Shown: positions 26,049 through 35,700 of the stretch, piece after piece
How the letters are laid out: each line of letters begins with the position of its first letter
Numbering within the stretch: position 1 is the stretch's first letter
From: Nitrospira sp. KM1
GTDB taxonomy: Bacteria > Nitrospirota > Nitrospiria > Nitrospirales > Nitrospiraceae
Length of the DNA stretch: 64,000 bases
Assembly: GCF_011405515.1 (NCBI RefSeq)
Contig: NZ_AP022671.1
Span: forward strand, 1,550,001-1,614,000
Reading direction: 5' to 3'
The notes under the pieces: model-generated
Told to the model about the DNA's origin: nothing
Seen by the model: only the letters and a program-made list of their open reading frames with translations
The model's database searches: none
Translations under genes and position numbers: made by a program

Positions 26049-27002
26049 TCACGGAAGCTTGAGCGTAAACCAGGTTGAAAGCGCCTTCATGCCGTTACGT
26101 TCGATATTGTTGCCGTCCCACACCGCAAATGCGATGGGCACAGACGCGCCACCTTTGAACTGGGTATCATTCGCATCGCCCGTCTCAAGAGACCGCTTGA
26201 CAACAACGCGCCAGGTTGGCCCTGAGAACCCACCACCTTTGACTGACCCTGCCGGTTCCCATACACCGTTTCCGATCACATCCTGATGGGCCTGAGTCGT
26301 CAAGGTGCTGAACCCGTTGGCATTGAGGTCCTCGACCGAACTCACGCGGAGAGTCGGATCAGACATAATGTTGCCGGACCAGATACCGGGGTTGAAGGGG
26401 CCAAGGCTGCGACCAATTCGATCCGGATAGGTTACACCGCCAGCTGGCTCTTCAAAATAATAGTCCCAGAAAATTCCGGGATATTGATCGTCCACGTCCC
26501 AAATTCCTGCGCTATCCTTACCGAGATCCTTCTGCCACTCTGCGTTCCACCGCCAAATATTGGTGGTTCCACCTGACTGACCCATGCATTGAAATGGGGG
26601 GGCTCCCGACGTATTGACTGGGAACATGACGGCTACCTGATCGCGAAAATCTTGAGGACCGATCGTCGTGTCGTTCTTGGTCTGATCGTTCCATTCCACG
26701 CGCAAGCCGAGTTCCTTGCCATTGGTCATGGCCTTCACAAACACCGACTTGACTGAAATGTTCGGGTGCATCGGCGTAGTGATCAACTGACCACTCAGCG
26801 GCACGATAACGCCAGGCACACTCTCCCAGATGGGATTTGCCCCATCCATTGGAATAGAACCCTTGACGGCCTTGGCCGGAATCGTCACCGGCTGGCTGAC
26901 AGCCAACGGTACCTGCCCGATTGTTAGCATGATGCCAACGATCAGGGCAGAGAGAAGAATGCCAAACACCACATGCTTATTGTGTGTCTGCACTACTCTC
27001 AT
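26049..27002 (-). CDS. nxrC: NxrC, nitrite oxidoreductase gamma-subunit candidate (heme b)
   Basis: This 317-residue exported protein has a signal segment (HVVFGILLSALIVGIMLTIG) and the domain of heme-b gamma subunits related to ethylbenzene dehydrogenase. IVPLSGQLITTPMHP, CMGQSGGTTNIWRWNAEWQ, SSVEDLNANGFSTLTTQ and WRVVVKRSLETGD are its main blocks. In the family a Met and a Lys bind the heme; the Met of CMGQ and the Lys of VVVKR are candidates. It would pass electrons from the catalytic nitrite-oxidising dimer to cytochrome c. A GAGGAGGGC ribosome site is present and a TorD-like chaperone gene lies 99 bases upstream. The nxrA and nxrB genes are not in this window. Confidence 0.78.
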   Translation of the reverse strand: MRVVQTHNKHVVFGILLSALIVGIMLTIGQVPLAVSQPVTIPAKAVKGSIPMDGANPIWESVPGVIVPLSGQLITTPMHPNISVKSVFVKAMTNGKELGLRVEWNDQTKNDTTIGPQDFRDQVAVMFPVNTSGAPPFQCMGQSGGTTNIWRWNAEWQKDLGKDSAGIWDVDDQYPGIFWDYYFEEPAGGVTYPDRIGRSLGPFNPGIWSGNIMSDPTLRVSSVEDLNANGFSTLTTQAHQDVIGNGVWEPAGSVKGGGFSGPTWRVVVKRSLETGDANDTQFKGGASVPIAFAVWDGNNIERNGMKALSTWFTLKLP

Positions 27003-27101
27003 GGACTATGCCCTCCTCTCAATTAAGTTATTAAAAAACAATGTGACCCAAAATGACTGCTGAAAACATGAAAGCGAACAGCCCGGATAAATTCGGGTTT
27101 G

Positions 27102-28067
27102 TTAGGCCGTCCCGACCGGCCCTCCATCCTCCTTGTCTTTATCCTTCTGATCCATAAAATTCTGCGCACCGGTTTCATTGAGCAGCAGGCTGAGCTCATT
27201 CCCCTGATCCTGCGCTCCGCATTCATATGTCTGGCCTTCCGGAGCATTGAATGTGGCCGGTCGATAATCTGACTCCGAGTAGGGCTGTGGGGTGACGTTC
27301 AGGAAGGCGGCTTCAAAATCCATTAGTTCAGCTGTCATATCTGCCACAAGCTTAAAGAGGCCGGAATCGGCTTTCTTCACCAGCATGCGACAGAACAACG
27401 GCACCCAACGTCCGATATGATTTTTTACAAATTTCTTTTGCGCCTCGACGACGATCTGCGTCTTGTCCGCTCCATCATGGCAACGGGAATAGGATTCTTT
27501 GTAAGCGAGAAAATGCATGAATTCGAACTCGACGCTTAGATGATCGAGTCGCTCATGAATATCCTTTGACAATTCGACGCCGAACGCCTTGTAAAAACCG
27601 GCAATATCGCCCATGACATGCGATTGGGCAAACACGTGATCGTTGCCGAATAGCGTTTCGTACGGGGGACAGTCAAGGGTAATGACGTTGCTGAATACTC
27701 GGCGATGCTCGGCTTGAAGATCAGTCAGTTGCCAATTAACACATTCAGAAGCCACTAGCTTCTCAATCTGATCGAACAATTTCCGCATCGCGGTAAGCTT
27801 CTGCTTCGCCCGTTCTCCACCGGCTCCATCAAGAACCTTTTCTAAACCCTCAACGGCGGCCCGCCCATCCTCTACGAATTCTCCGCATTGAATATAATCG
27901 AGAAATTCGTCGTCCTCAGGATAAAGGAGGCTCCATGACACGAGCAGGTAGAGCTTGCTACGATTGAGAGCACGTTCAACCGCTGGAGAGTCTTTGATCG
28001 CTGTCGGCGTGGGGATGACTGCAGTGGCACTATTGGAAGTGTTTTGCACCGGCTGTTTACTCGTCAT
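27102..28067 (-). CDS. TorD/NarJ-like molybdoenzyme chaperone
   Basis: This 321-residue cytoplasmic protein is mainly helical and matches the TorD/DmsD chaperone layout: SKLYLLVSWSLLYPEDDEFL near the N-terminus, then LQAEHRRVFSNVITLDCPPY (position of the conserved Y/F-x2-LF region), and YETLFGNDHVFAQSHVMGDI. These proteins bind a molybdoenzyme subunit or its signal peptide until the cofactor is in. Paired with nxrC it probably serves assembly of nitrite oxidoreductase. It is transcribed from a near-consensus promoter at 28153-28181. Confidence 0.8.
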   Translation of the reverse strand: MTSKQPVQNTSNSATAVIPTPTAIKDSPAVERALNRSKLYLLVSWSLLYPEDDEFLDYIQCGEFVEDGRAAVEGLEKVLDGAGGERAKQKLTAMRKLFDQIEKLVASECVNWQLTDLQAEHRRVFSNVITLDCPPYETLFGNDHVFAQSHVMGDIAGFYKAFGVELSKDIHERLDHLSVEFEFMHFLAYKESYSRCHDGADKTQIVVEAQKKFVKNHIGRWVPLFCRMLVKKADSGLFKLVADMTAELMDFEAAFLNVTPQPYSESDYRPATFNAPEGQTYECGAQDQGNELSLLLNETGAQNFMDQKDKDKEDGGPVGTA

Positions 28068-28152
28068 AATGAGAATCAGCTCCTCGGTTTAACCTGTTGC
28101 CGCGAATGATTTCTCCGGCATGTGCGGTCAAACCTCTGGCACAAGCTGGAGT

Positions 28153-28181
28153 ATGATAGGTAATGGTTAATGGGATGTCAA
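28153..28181 (-). promoter_or_regulatory. Promoter of the TorD-like/nxrC unit
   Basis: Minus-strand TTGACA (28176-28181), a 17-base spacer and TATCAT (28153-28158) form a near-consensus sigma-70 promoter about 85 bases before the chaperone start. A strong constitutive-looking promoter fits a high-level NXR component. Confidence 0.75.
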
Positions 28182-28297
28182 GCATGTTCTCGGGTTGCAG
28201 AAAATATCGCATTAACTAAAGGTATTTCCAATTTATTTTCATCTCGCCACCTGCTTTTTGAATGCTCATTCAGGATTTGGATCACCTCCATTTGACC

Positions 28298-28888
28298 TCA
28301 TCGACCGGTCAATGATCTTTCCGGAGTCACTCGGATAGCAATATGATCATTCACCGTCTTGCAGATTTGCTCGCAGATACCACACCCAACGCACTGATCT
28401 TGATCAACAATCATCCGTTGTGTATCGAAATCCATGGACAATGCATCCGTCGGACACTTGGATGCGCACGCATGGCAGCCTTGCCCCGCTGTGCAGAGCC
28501 TGAAATTCACGACGGCCATTCCCATTCTGACAGCCTCGCGGCTCACGGGAAGGAGAGCATCCGTGGCGCAGGCTGTAATGCAGGGAAAATCGTCACAGAG
28601 ATAGCAGGGTATTTCATCCGGGAAGATGACGGGAGTCGCATTCTCGTGATGAAGGACGAGTGATCCGTATGGACAGGCCTTGACGCAATCACTGCATGCC
28701 GTGCACCGTTCGAGGAACAGCATTTCCTCAACCGCTCCCGGGGGACGGAGCCAATCCTTCCGAATCGCTGGAACGGGCTTCTCTGGAACGGCTTCCGAAT
28801 GTTTGGAATATTCCCGAGCAGCTTTCGCAACGGACAGCACAGAGTCTTTGAGAAAATCTCTTCGCCCGTATTTCGGATCAGTGGTCAT
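28298..28888 (-). CDS. Tat-type 4Fe-4S ferredoxin (NapG/NapF-like)
   Basis: This 196-residue protein starts MTTDPKYGRRDFLKDSVLSV, with an RR-x-FLK twin-arginine-like export signal. Cysteine clusters CTACSDCVKACPYG, CYLCDDFPCITAC, CTAGQGCHACASKCP and CVGCGICEQICK would bind up to four [4Fe-4S] clusters. The layout resembles NapG, which passes electrons in periplasmic nitrate reductase systems. It lies between the TorD-like and HExxH genes and could be an electron carrier linked to nitrite oxidation or reverse electron flow. The frame is open to 28948, but the Tat-like motif supports 28888. Confidence 0.8.
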   Translation of the reverse strand: MTTDPKYGRRDFLKDSVLSVAKAAREYSKHSEAVPEKPVPAIRKDWLRPPGAVEEMLFLERCTACSDCVKACPYGSLVLHHENATPVIFPDEIPCYLCDDFPCITACATDALLPVSREAVRMGMAVVNFRLCTAGQGCHACASKCPTDALSMDFDTQRMIVDQDQCVGCGICEQICKTVNDHIAIRVTPERSLTGR

Positions 28889-29000
28889 GCGAAAGGTTGA
28901 TGAACAGGACGCTTGCACAAAACGACCGGCGTCGTGGGCCATCCACATCGAAACAGGACATGGTCAGCAGAAAAATCCATAAGTCCACAGGGCGACAATA

Positions 29001-29999
29001 TCACATGACCCCATCGGCACGGAGCTTGTAGACCTCAACACAGCGATCACAGGCGCCGAATTCGACATCCCACCCGGGATGATTTTCCCGGATGAAGTCC
29101 AGCACATATGTTTCCATTCTCGTTCCGAGATCCTCAACCCATGAGTAGGTGGGGAAACGGCAGAGCGGGCACGGAAATCCGGGCATAAGCATGACCTTAT
29201 TTTCCGTCTCTGGAACCTCGCCGCCTTCAACGTCGACGGCCCGATCCATGACCCGCAACGTATCCGTCGCCATCTCGATCAATTCAGAGTGGGTGAAAAA
29301 GCCCGTTTGCCATAATCCTTCGAACACAGATTTCAGCTGAGGAGCCGGAATTTTTCGGTACCACGACCGGAATTCCTTAAAGCGATCCTCCTTAGTCAGC
29401 ATCGGCTCCTTGCCTGCTTGCATCAGACGGCTGTCGACACTAAGACTCCAGAGAATGCGATACCGTTGAAGAATGAGGGTTTCTTCACCCGGATTTTGTC
29501 CGACTTTCGTGTCGGGATCGTACGCAAAGTGCGGCCCCAGCATATCGGAAATGTGCATCAATTCATGTCGACAATAGCGGGTCAGTGCCGGATCGTAAAA
29601 CCGGCGCGGAATAAGCTTGATGCCGACTCCCTTGAGACCTTTCTCTTCAAACTCTTTCGCCAGTTCGTGCTCCACCGATCCCCACTTACGGAGAATATCG
29701 ACGCCTTCCTGATCCTCTTTCAGCACGCCTTTCACCAATACGATGCCGACACGGTCCTTGAGATCGGGATATTCATTGAAGGCATCCCGTATGATTTCCG
29801 AAAATCCCCAGGTCCCGAAGAGATACTGATAGAGTCGTTTGAACTCACCCTCACGATCATCAAGGGTGAATTTCTCATAAATGGGATCGGCGAGTTCGTG
29901 AAACTCTTTATAGTAGGTGGGATCGCCTTCCCGTTCGGTTTTCTCGACGAAAGAGTCAATGACTTCTTGTAGCAATGCCGGCTGAAATCGTAGTTCCAT
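29001..29999 (-). CDS. Unknown protein with HExxH motif and zinc-ribbon tail
   Basis: This 332-residue soluble protein has no signal peptide. Residues 145-149 read HELMH, a zinc-metallopeptidase-type HExxH, inside RYCRHELMHISDMLGPH. A C-terminal region has CPLC (277-280) and CDRC (317-320), likely a zinc or iron site. The N-terminal 140 residues are helical and charged. I do not recognise the family. It is the first gene after a TTGCAA-N18-TATAAT promoter and heads the minus-strand run ferredoxin, TorD-like chaperone, nxrC. It may act in maturation or turnover of the NXR system, but this rests on position only. Confidence 0.7.
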   Translation of the reverse strand: MELRFQPALLQEVIDSFVEKTEREGDPTYYKEFHELADPIYEKFTLDDREGEFKRLYQYLFGTWGFSEIIRDAFNEYPDLKDRVGIVLVKGVLKEDQEGVDILRKWGSVEHELAKEFEEKGLKGVGIKLIPRRFYDPALTRYCRHELMHISDMLGPHFAYDPDTKVGQNPGEETLILQRYRILWSLSVDSRLMQAGKEPMLTKEDRFKEFRSWYRKIPAPQLKSVFEGLWQTGFFTHSELIEMATDTLRVMDRAVDVEGGEVPETENKVMLMPGFPCPLCRFPTYSWVEDLGTRMETYVLDFIRENHPGWDVEFGACDRCVEVYKLRADGVM

Positions 30000-30125
30000 A
30001 TTTTAGATCCCCTGCCTCCGCAATCACGGGCTGGAGCGGACATCCTCACCCGAATGATTCGGCAAATCCGCGCTGACTGCGGCTTGACTTGATGACTGCG
30101 CTTCTCTTACGATCCTTGAAGCCAA

Positions 30126-30155
30126 ATTATACCGGTCGCAAACAGCCATTTGCAA
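30126..30155 (-). promoter_or_regulatory. Promoter of the HExxH protein gene
   Basis: Minus-strand TATAAT (30126-30131, perfect match) with TTGCAA at 30150-30155 and an 18-base spacer. It has the same unusual -35 and spacer as the promoter at 25885-25914. Confidence 0.65.
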
Positions 30156-30216
30156 TGAAGCGTGTTGCTTGCACCATACCGAGTAACGACTTATCACCTC
30201 AAAATAGGTAACTGTA

Positions 30217-31314
30217 ATGACCGATCAGACAGCTCCCGCACCCTCGATGCCGGTTGCATCGTTGTCTCTCAATCATCCCGCAGAGCCTCAGGTAGACTTT
30301 CTGGAATATTGGAAAGCCGGGGCTCGGGAACTCAGAACGTTTCGGGGTCATTCGCACGGAGTGTGGTCTGTGGCCTTTGCTCCAGATGGGTCGACCCTCG
30401 CCAGTGGCGGCGTTGACCGGCTCGTCAGGATTTGGGACATTGAGACTGGACGCCTCCTTCGATCCCTTCGGGGCCATACCAATGACATTCGGTCGATCGT
30501 GTACACTCCGGATGGCCAGACGCTCGCCAGCGGAAGCGAGGACCGGACAATTAGACTTTGGAACCCGAAAACCGGCGAGCCGACCAAACTGTTGTTCAGT
30601 CGGTACGACCATAACGTGTGTAGCCTGTCGCTGTCTCCGGACGGGCTCATGCTCGCGCGCGGCAGTCACAATAAGGACATCAAAATCTGGGAAGTGACGA
30701 CGGGAACGGAACTGATGACGCTGCTGGGTAAGGACCAGTTCGATCACCACTGGTCCGTATGCGTCGCATTTTCACCCGACGGCATCCATCTCGCCAGCGG
30801 GACGGATATCGGTAAAATCAAGGTCTGGGAGGTCCTTCCAAGCGGCGAGGAAAAAGTTCTCCACAACGCCCACTGGAAAGAGGACGAGGAAGATTCCACT
30901 GAGAGCCGAGGCTACTTCATTGAAGATGACGGCGGCTTTCAGAAGCCGATGGACTACTGGATTGGCGCCCTGGCCTTCACTCCAGATGGTAAATACCTGC
31001 TCACTGGAAGCCGCGACCAGACGATCAAGATGTTCGAAATGCCCCAAGGGGTCGAACATCGCACCCTACGAGGGCACGGCGGCTGGATTCGCACCATGGT
31101 CGTTACGCCAGACGGAAAGGTCCTCATCAGCGGCGGCGATGACAACACGATCCGTTTTTGGGAACTGGCCACCGGTCGCGTGTTCCGGACGATCAAGGAT
31201 CACGCAGGGAGCATTCGCAGCGTAACGCTCTCTCGTGATGGCCTCAGGCTTGCCAGTGCATCGTGGGACCGAACGGTCAAGCTCTGGGGCGGGGGACCTG
31301 AACCGACTGACTAA
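30217..31314 (+). CDS. WD40-repeat beta-propeller protein
   Basis: This 365-residue protein consists of seven WD40 repeats (for example GHSHGVWSVAFAPDGSTLAS, GHTNDIRSIVYTPDGQTLAS, GHGGWIRTMVVTPDGKVLIS), enough for one closed seven-bladed propeller. There is no signal peptide. A charged insert of about 35 residues (KEDEEDSTESRGYFIEDDGG) lies between blades four and five. It is probably a cytoplasmic scaffold. It is divergent from the HExxH gene and convergent with the response regulator gene, ending one base before it. Partner is unknown. Confidence 0.85.
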   Translation: MTDQTAPAPSMPVASLSLNHPAEPQVDFLEYWKAGARELRTFRGHSHGVWSVAFAPDGSTLASGGVDRLVRIWDIETGRLLRSLRGHTNDIRSIVYTPDGQTLASGSEDRTIRLWNPKTGEPTKLLFSRYDHNVCSLSLSPDGLMLARGSHNKDIKIWEVTTGTELMTLLGKDQFDHHWSVCVAFSPDGIHLASGTDIGKIKVWEVLPSGEEKVLHNAHWKEDEEDSTESRGYFIEDDGGFQKPMDYWIGALAFTPDGKYLLTGSRDQTIKMFEMPQGVEHRTLRGHGGWIRTMVVTPDGKVLISGGDDNTIRFWELATGRVFRTIKDHAGSIRSVTLSRDGLRLASASWDRTVKLWGGGPEPTD

Positions 31315-32757
31315 TCAACCCTTCAGGTCCTGATCTTCGTCCGAGAACGAAATACCATATCGTTTGCACTTCTCCGATAGCGCCTTGTGCGACAGCTTCA
31401 GGATTTTTGAGGCAGCCGCCCTGTTGCCTCCCGCCTGCTCCACCACCGACGCAATGTAGCGCTTTTCAAACTCCTCGCGGGCGTCGGCCAGCGAGTTCAT
31501 CGACCGGTCCGTCGATGCTACGCTTGAGAGCCCTTCTTTGCAAAACTCACAGGCCTCGTTTGGCGTGCCGCCGGCAAATGGACAGGATTGGTGCCCACAA
31601 AGGTCAAATGGCTGAATGGTTTCACCATCACCCACCATCGCGACGCTGCGTTCGACCATACGCTCCAATTCGCGGATATTACCAGGAAACGAATACCGGG
31701 TGAGCAGATCCTTTGCACCAAGAGAAAACCCTTCAATCACCTTACCCGCCTTCACAGCGTTCAGCTTCAGCAGGTGATCCGCAATGACCATGATGTCCTC
31801 CGCCCGTTTGCGCAGCGGAGGCAGCATCAGCGACACACCGTTCAAGAGGAACAATAGATCCGCGTTGAACCGTTCCTCCGCAACCTCGTGCTGCAAATCT
31901 CTCTGCGTCGCGCAGACAAGACGCACGTCAGTCTCAAGGATCTGCTTCCCCCCAAGACGCTCAAATTTGCCGCTCTGTAGGACACGGAGCAGTTTCGCTT
32001 GAATGCCAGGACTCGATGCGGCGATTTCGTCGAGAAAAAGCGTCCCACGATTGGCCAGTTCCAATCGACCACGCCGCAGACGCATGGCATCAGGAAATGC
32101 CCCCTTTTCATAGCCGAAGAGCTCGGCATCAAGCCGCTTCTCACTCAACGAGGCACAACTCACCTTTACCATCGGGTACTGTCTTCGCGGACTGTTCTGA
32201 TGGATGGCATTGGCTACAGCATCCTTTCCCGTACCGCTTTCACCTGTGATCAGAACCGGCGAATCCGCTTCCGCGATGGTCTTGACCTTGTCCAGAACGC
32301 CCTGCATCCGGCTACCGACGCCGAGCATCCCACCGAAGGTAAACGTATCGTCCGGCTTCTCCTGAAAGTCCCGATCTTCGCACCGAAGCCGAATGACACG
32401 GCCGACCCGTTCGACGATCAAGAGCAGTTCTTCCATCTGAAACGGTTTCGTGATGTAGTCGAACGCCCCCAATTTCATCGCCCCAACGGCAGTCTCGACC
32501 GAACCGTGAGCGGTGATGACGACGACCTCCACATGTGGAGACTGTTCCTTCGCGGCTTTCATCACGGTAAGGCCGTCGGCACCTGGCAGCCGCAGATCCG
32601 TGATGACCAAATCAAACGTCTTCTGCTTTACAACCTCGATGCCTTCAGTTCCGGACGCGGCCGCGCGGACGTCGTGCCCGACGGCTTCCAACGCGTCGAC
32701 CATGGACATCCTCATCAAGGGCTCGTCATCGACGAGTAGAATCTTCATTCCCTTCAT
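31315..32757 (-). CDS. NtrC-family response regulator with degenerate sigma-54 AAA+ domain
   Basis: This 480-residue protein has a receiver domain (phospho-acceptor Asp about residue 54, VITDLRLPG), an AAA+ domain and a Fis-type helix-turn-helix (NRAAASKILKLSHKALSEK). Walker A (GESGTGKD, about 172-179) and Walker B (GTLFLDE, about 238-244) are intact. The sigma-54 contact loop GAFTGA reads GAFPDA (about 219-224), and the segment holding two arginine fingers in PspF reads FNADLLFLL, lacking both arginines. A Cys cluster (387, 392, 403, 406) lies between AAA+ and HTH. It starts in an ATGA overlap with the kinase stop. It is probably a DNA-binding regulator that does not use sigma-54. Confidence 0.85.
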   Translation of the reverse strand: MKGMKILLVDDEPLMRMSMVDALEAVGHDVRAAASGTEGIEVVKQKTFDLVITDLRLPGADGLTVMKAAKEQSPHVEVVVITAHGSVETAVGAMKLGAFDYITKPFQMEELLLIVERVGRVIRLRCEDRDFQEKPDDTFTFGGMLGVGSRMQGVLDKVKTIAEADSPVLITGESGTGKDAVANAIHQNSPRRQYPMVKVSCASLSEKRLDAELFGYEKGAFPDAMRLRRGRLELANRGTLFLDEIAASSPGIQAKLLRVLQSGKFERLGGKQILETDVRLVCATQRDLQHEVAEERFNADLLFLLNGVSLMLPPLRKRAEDIMVIADHLLKLNAVKAGKVIEGFSLGAKDLLTRYSFPGNIRELERMVERSVAMVGDGETIQPFDLCGHQSCPFAGGTPNEACEFCKEGLSSVASTDRSMNSLADAREEFEKRYIASVVEQAGGNRAAASKILKLSHKALSEKCKRYGISFSDEDQDLKG

Positions 32758-35700
32758 GAAAGGCGCTCCGCCAACGAACGTTCTCTCGACACCGGCAGAC
32801 AAAGCGTAAATGTCGTGCCTCTCCCGAGTTCACTGGCCACCAAAATTTTACCACCATGCCGCTCCACGATGCCGAGACTGACTGATAGGCCGAGCCCGGT
32901 CCCTTCTCCTTCACCCTTGGTCGTAAAGAACGGATCAAAAATTCTGGGAAGCACGGCCGGCGCGATGCCAGAACCGGTATCGGTGACTTCGATACGGCAC
33001 ACGCCCTCCTCAACAGCGGTTCGGATGGTCAGCGTTCCACCCGTCTTCATCGCCTGTACGGCGTTCAAGATGAGATTCATGAGCACCTGCTCGATCATAT
33101 GGCGGTCGACCAGCAAGCTCGGCAACGCGTGACCGGGGACCGTCACCAGGCCGATCCGGTTCGGAGCAAACAAGTGGGTGGTCAGCACCAGCACTCGGTC
33201 AATCACTTCATTGATGTCCGTCAAATTGAACTCCGGTTCATGCTGTTGAGAGAAATCGAGCAGTTGACGGACGATTTTTTGCACGCGACGGACTCCGTCC
33301 TCCATCGAGGTCCAATACTCTTCCTGCCGAGTGGCAGAGAGCGTTCCTTTCCTCAGGTTGTAGAGACAATTCAAGATGCCGGCCAGGGGATTGTTGATCT
33401 CATGAGCCACGCCGGCGGCGAGCTTACCCACGGACGCTAGTTTCTCCGAGCTGCGAATTTGCTGTTCGAGATTCTTGGTCTCCGTCATGTCACGGGCGAT
33501 GCCGAGCACCCCCAGAATTTCGCCGTCCATGCCCTGTAGCGGAGAGACGCTGACCATCACCGTGCGCGTGTCGCCCGTGCGGGTCACCACTTCGACCTCA
33601 TACACCTGTTTGGCACCGATATCCAATGTGTTTTTCAACCGCCTGCCCCGGTGACGCCGTGAGAGCAGCGAGAGATAGGGTCGTCCCAGTAGATCGTCTT
33701 TTCGATAGCCCCAGGTTTCCACTTTGCTGTTCACATAGGTGAACCGCTGGTCTATATCCAGCGTGTAAATGACATCGTTGGCATTTTCGAGGAGATTTTC
33801 AAGGTACTGCTTTGTTTCCTCGATTTCCCGGGTCCGCTCCTTCACCTTGACCTCGAGTTGTTCTCGATAGGCGTGCAACTGCCGCTCCCATTTTTTCCGA
33901 TCCGTGATATCGCGCAGTTGAACCATCACGAGCAGCTGGGTGGTTCCACCGACTCGGATGAGATCCATTTCAACCGGCGTCTCCTGCCCCTTGGCATTGA
34001 ACACGGTGATTTCCTGCGTCGGAACCTGGCGCTGACCGGTGCGGATATCGTCCAGCCACGCGTGCAGGGCATGGCGATGGGTCGCCACCACGACATCGAA
34101 GAGGCTCTGTCCGACGACGCTCGTTTCCGCATACCCCAGCGCCTGCTCCTCCCGCTTGTTCACCGCAACAATTTGACCCTGCGGATCCACCATGAACACG
34201 GAATCCGCCACCAGGTCGAATAGCGCCTTGTAGCGTGCCTGTGAGGCAACCAGTTGCTGTGTCCGCTCGGAGACGGCTTCTTCGAGCTTCGACGTATATT
34301 GCTGCACTTCCTGCTCGAGCCGGTGACGCTCGGTGACATCGCGAACGAATGCGCGTGTGTGGACCAACCCTCCGCGTTCCTGATCGAATAGAGCGGTGGC
34401 GTGAATTTCGACATCGATCGATCGCCCGTCCTTGGCCAGAAAGACCGTTTCAGTGGTGTTCTGTCCCTGCGCCACCAGCCGTTCAAGATATTTCAGCACA
34501 CGTGATACCTGGCCCCGGGGTACCAGTTCCCAAAGCTTCATCTTCAGCATGTCATCGAGCTGATACCCCAGCTTGTCGAGACCCGTTTTATTGACATGGA
34601 CAAACCGCCCGCTACGGTCGAGCTGATAGATCATCTCGGGGGAATGTTCGATCAGATCCCGGTACTTCTCTTCGAGCCGTCGTACTTCCACCATCCGCTG
34701 TTCGAGTTGTGAAAAAGATCTCTGGAGATTCGCCGCCATCTCATTGAAGGCGTCCGCCAATCCTTCGATCTCATCCCCCGTTTTCAATTCGAACCGCCGG
34801 TCCAGACGACCGCTGCCGATTTCCTGTACACCATCATGCAACAGCCTGATTGGACGGGCGATCCTCCTGGCAACAATCAACCCCGTGCTCCACAACACCG
34901 CGAGAACGGCCAGGCCGTACAGGAGCACCTTCGCCACGAGTTCAGCCAGGGGAGCGAACGTCTCATGAGGATCCTGTCTGACGACGGTGATCCAATGTTT
35001 TCCTCCGATACTCCCAGGGGCCAGCCGCTCTGTGAATCGGACTGGCGCGAAGCCGATGAGGGCGTCCTTGCTCCCATGCGAATCGTCATCCGTCACAGCC
35101 CAGCCGGACTTCAATGCAGCGAGTGTCTCGATCAACGGCGGCTTGACCGAGTGCTCTTCTGGCGCCAGGATGGGGCAGATCACCGGCGTGCCATCCGAAG
35201 TGAACAGCATGGCGTGTCCGGTGGAGCCGATCGCCACTTCGGCGATTGAATGGAAAAGAGTGTCACGACGCAGCAGAATGGCTACCGCACCGATGACGGC
35301 ATTGGGGGTATCTCCGACGATCGGAGCCGCCACCACCACGACATGCGTGCCAAAAGACGGATCAAAAGAAATATCGCTCACATAGGGTTGATGCGTCCCC
35401 CCCCTCACCACCGCTTGCCACCAAGAGCTTTTCCCATAAAAATATTCCACCTGCGGAATGGAACTGACGACCAATGCGCCTTGATTGTCGGTAATCAGAA
35501 TCCCGACGTAGTCCGATTTCCTGATGTCATGCCACCGGATCAAATAATTCGTTACGATCCGGTTGATGAACAGAGGGAATTCGCTTCGTTTGTCACGCTG
35601 TTTCCACCGTTGCTGCCAATCCTTGATGGTATCCTGAATGCTCCGAGGGTCTTTGCCCTCATAAGCCCGGTTGGCTTCCGTCACGGCGGTGCGTAGAAAC

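Noticed and set aside
27077-27103. Weak hairpin between the TorD-like and nxrC genes
   Set aside because: Only a four-to-five-base core stem with mismatches and no U-tract; read-through into nxrC seems more likely than termination.
28259-28272. Perfect inverted repeat TGAATG-CT-CATTCA after the ferredoxin gene
   Set aside because: Considered as a terminator, but no U-tract follows on the minus strand; it may be a chance palindrome or an operator, with nothing to decide.
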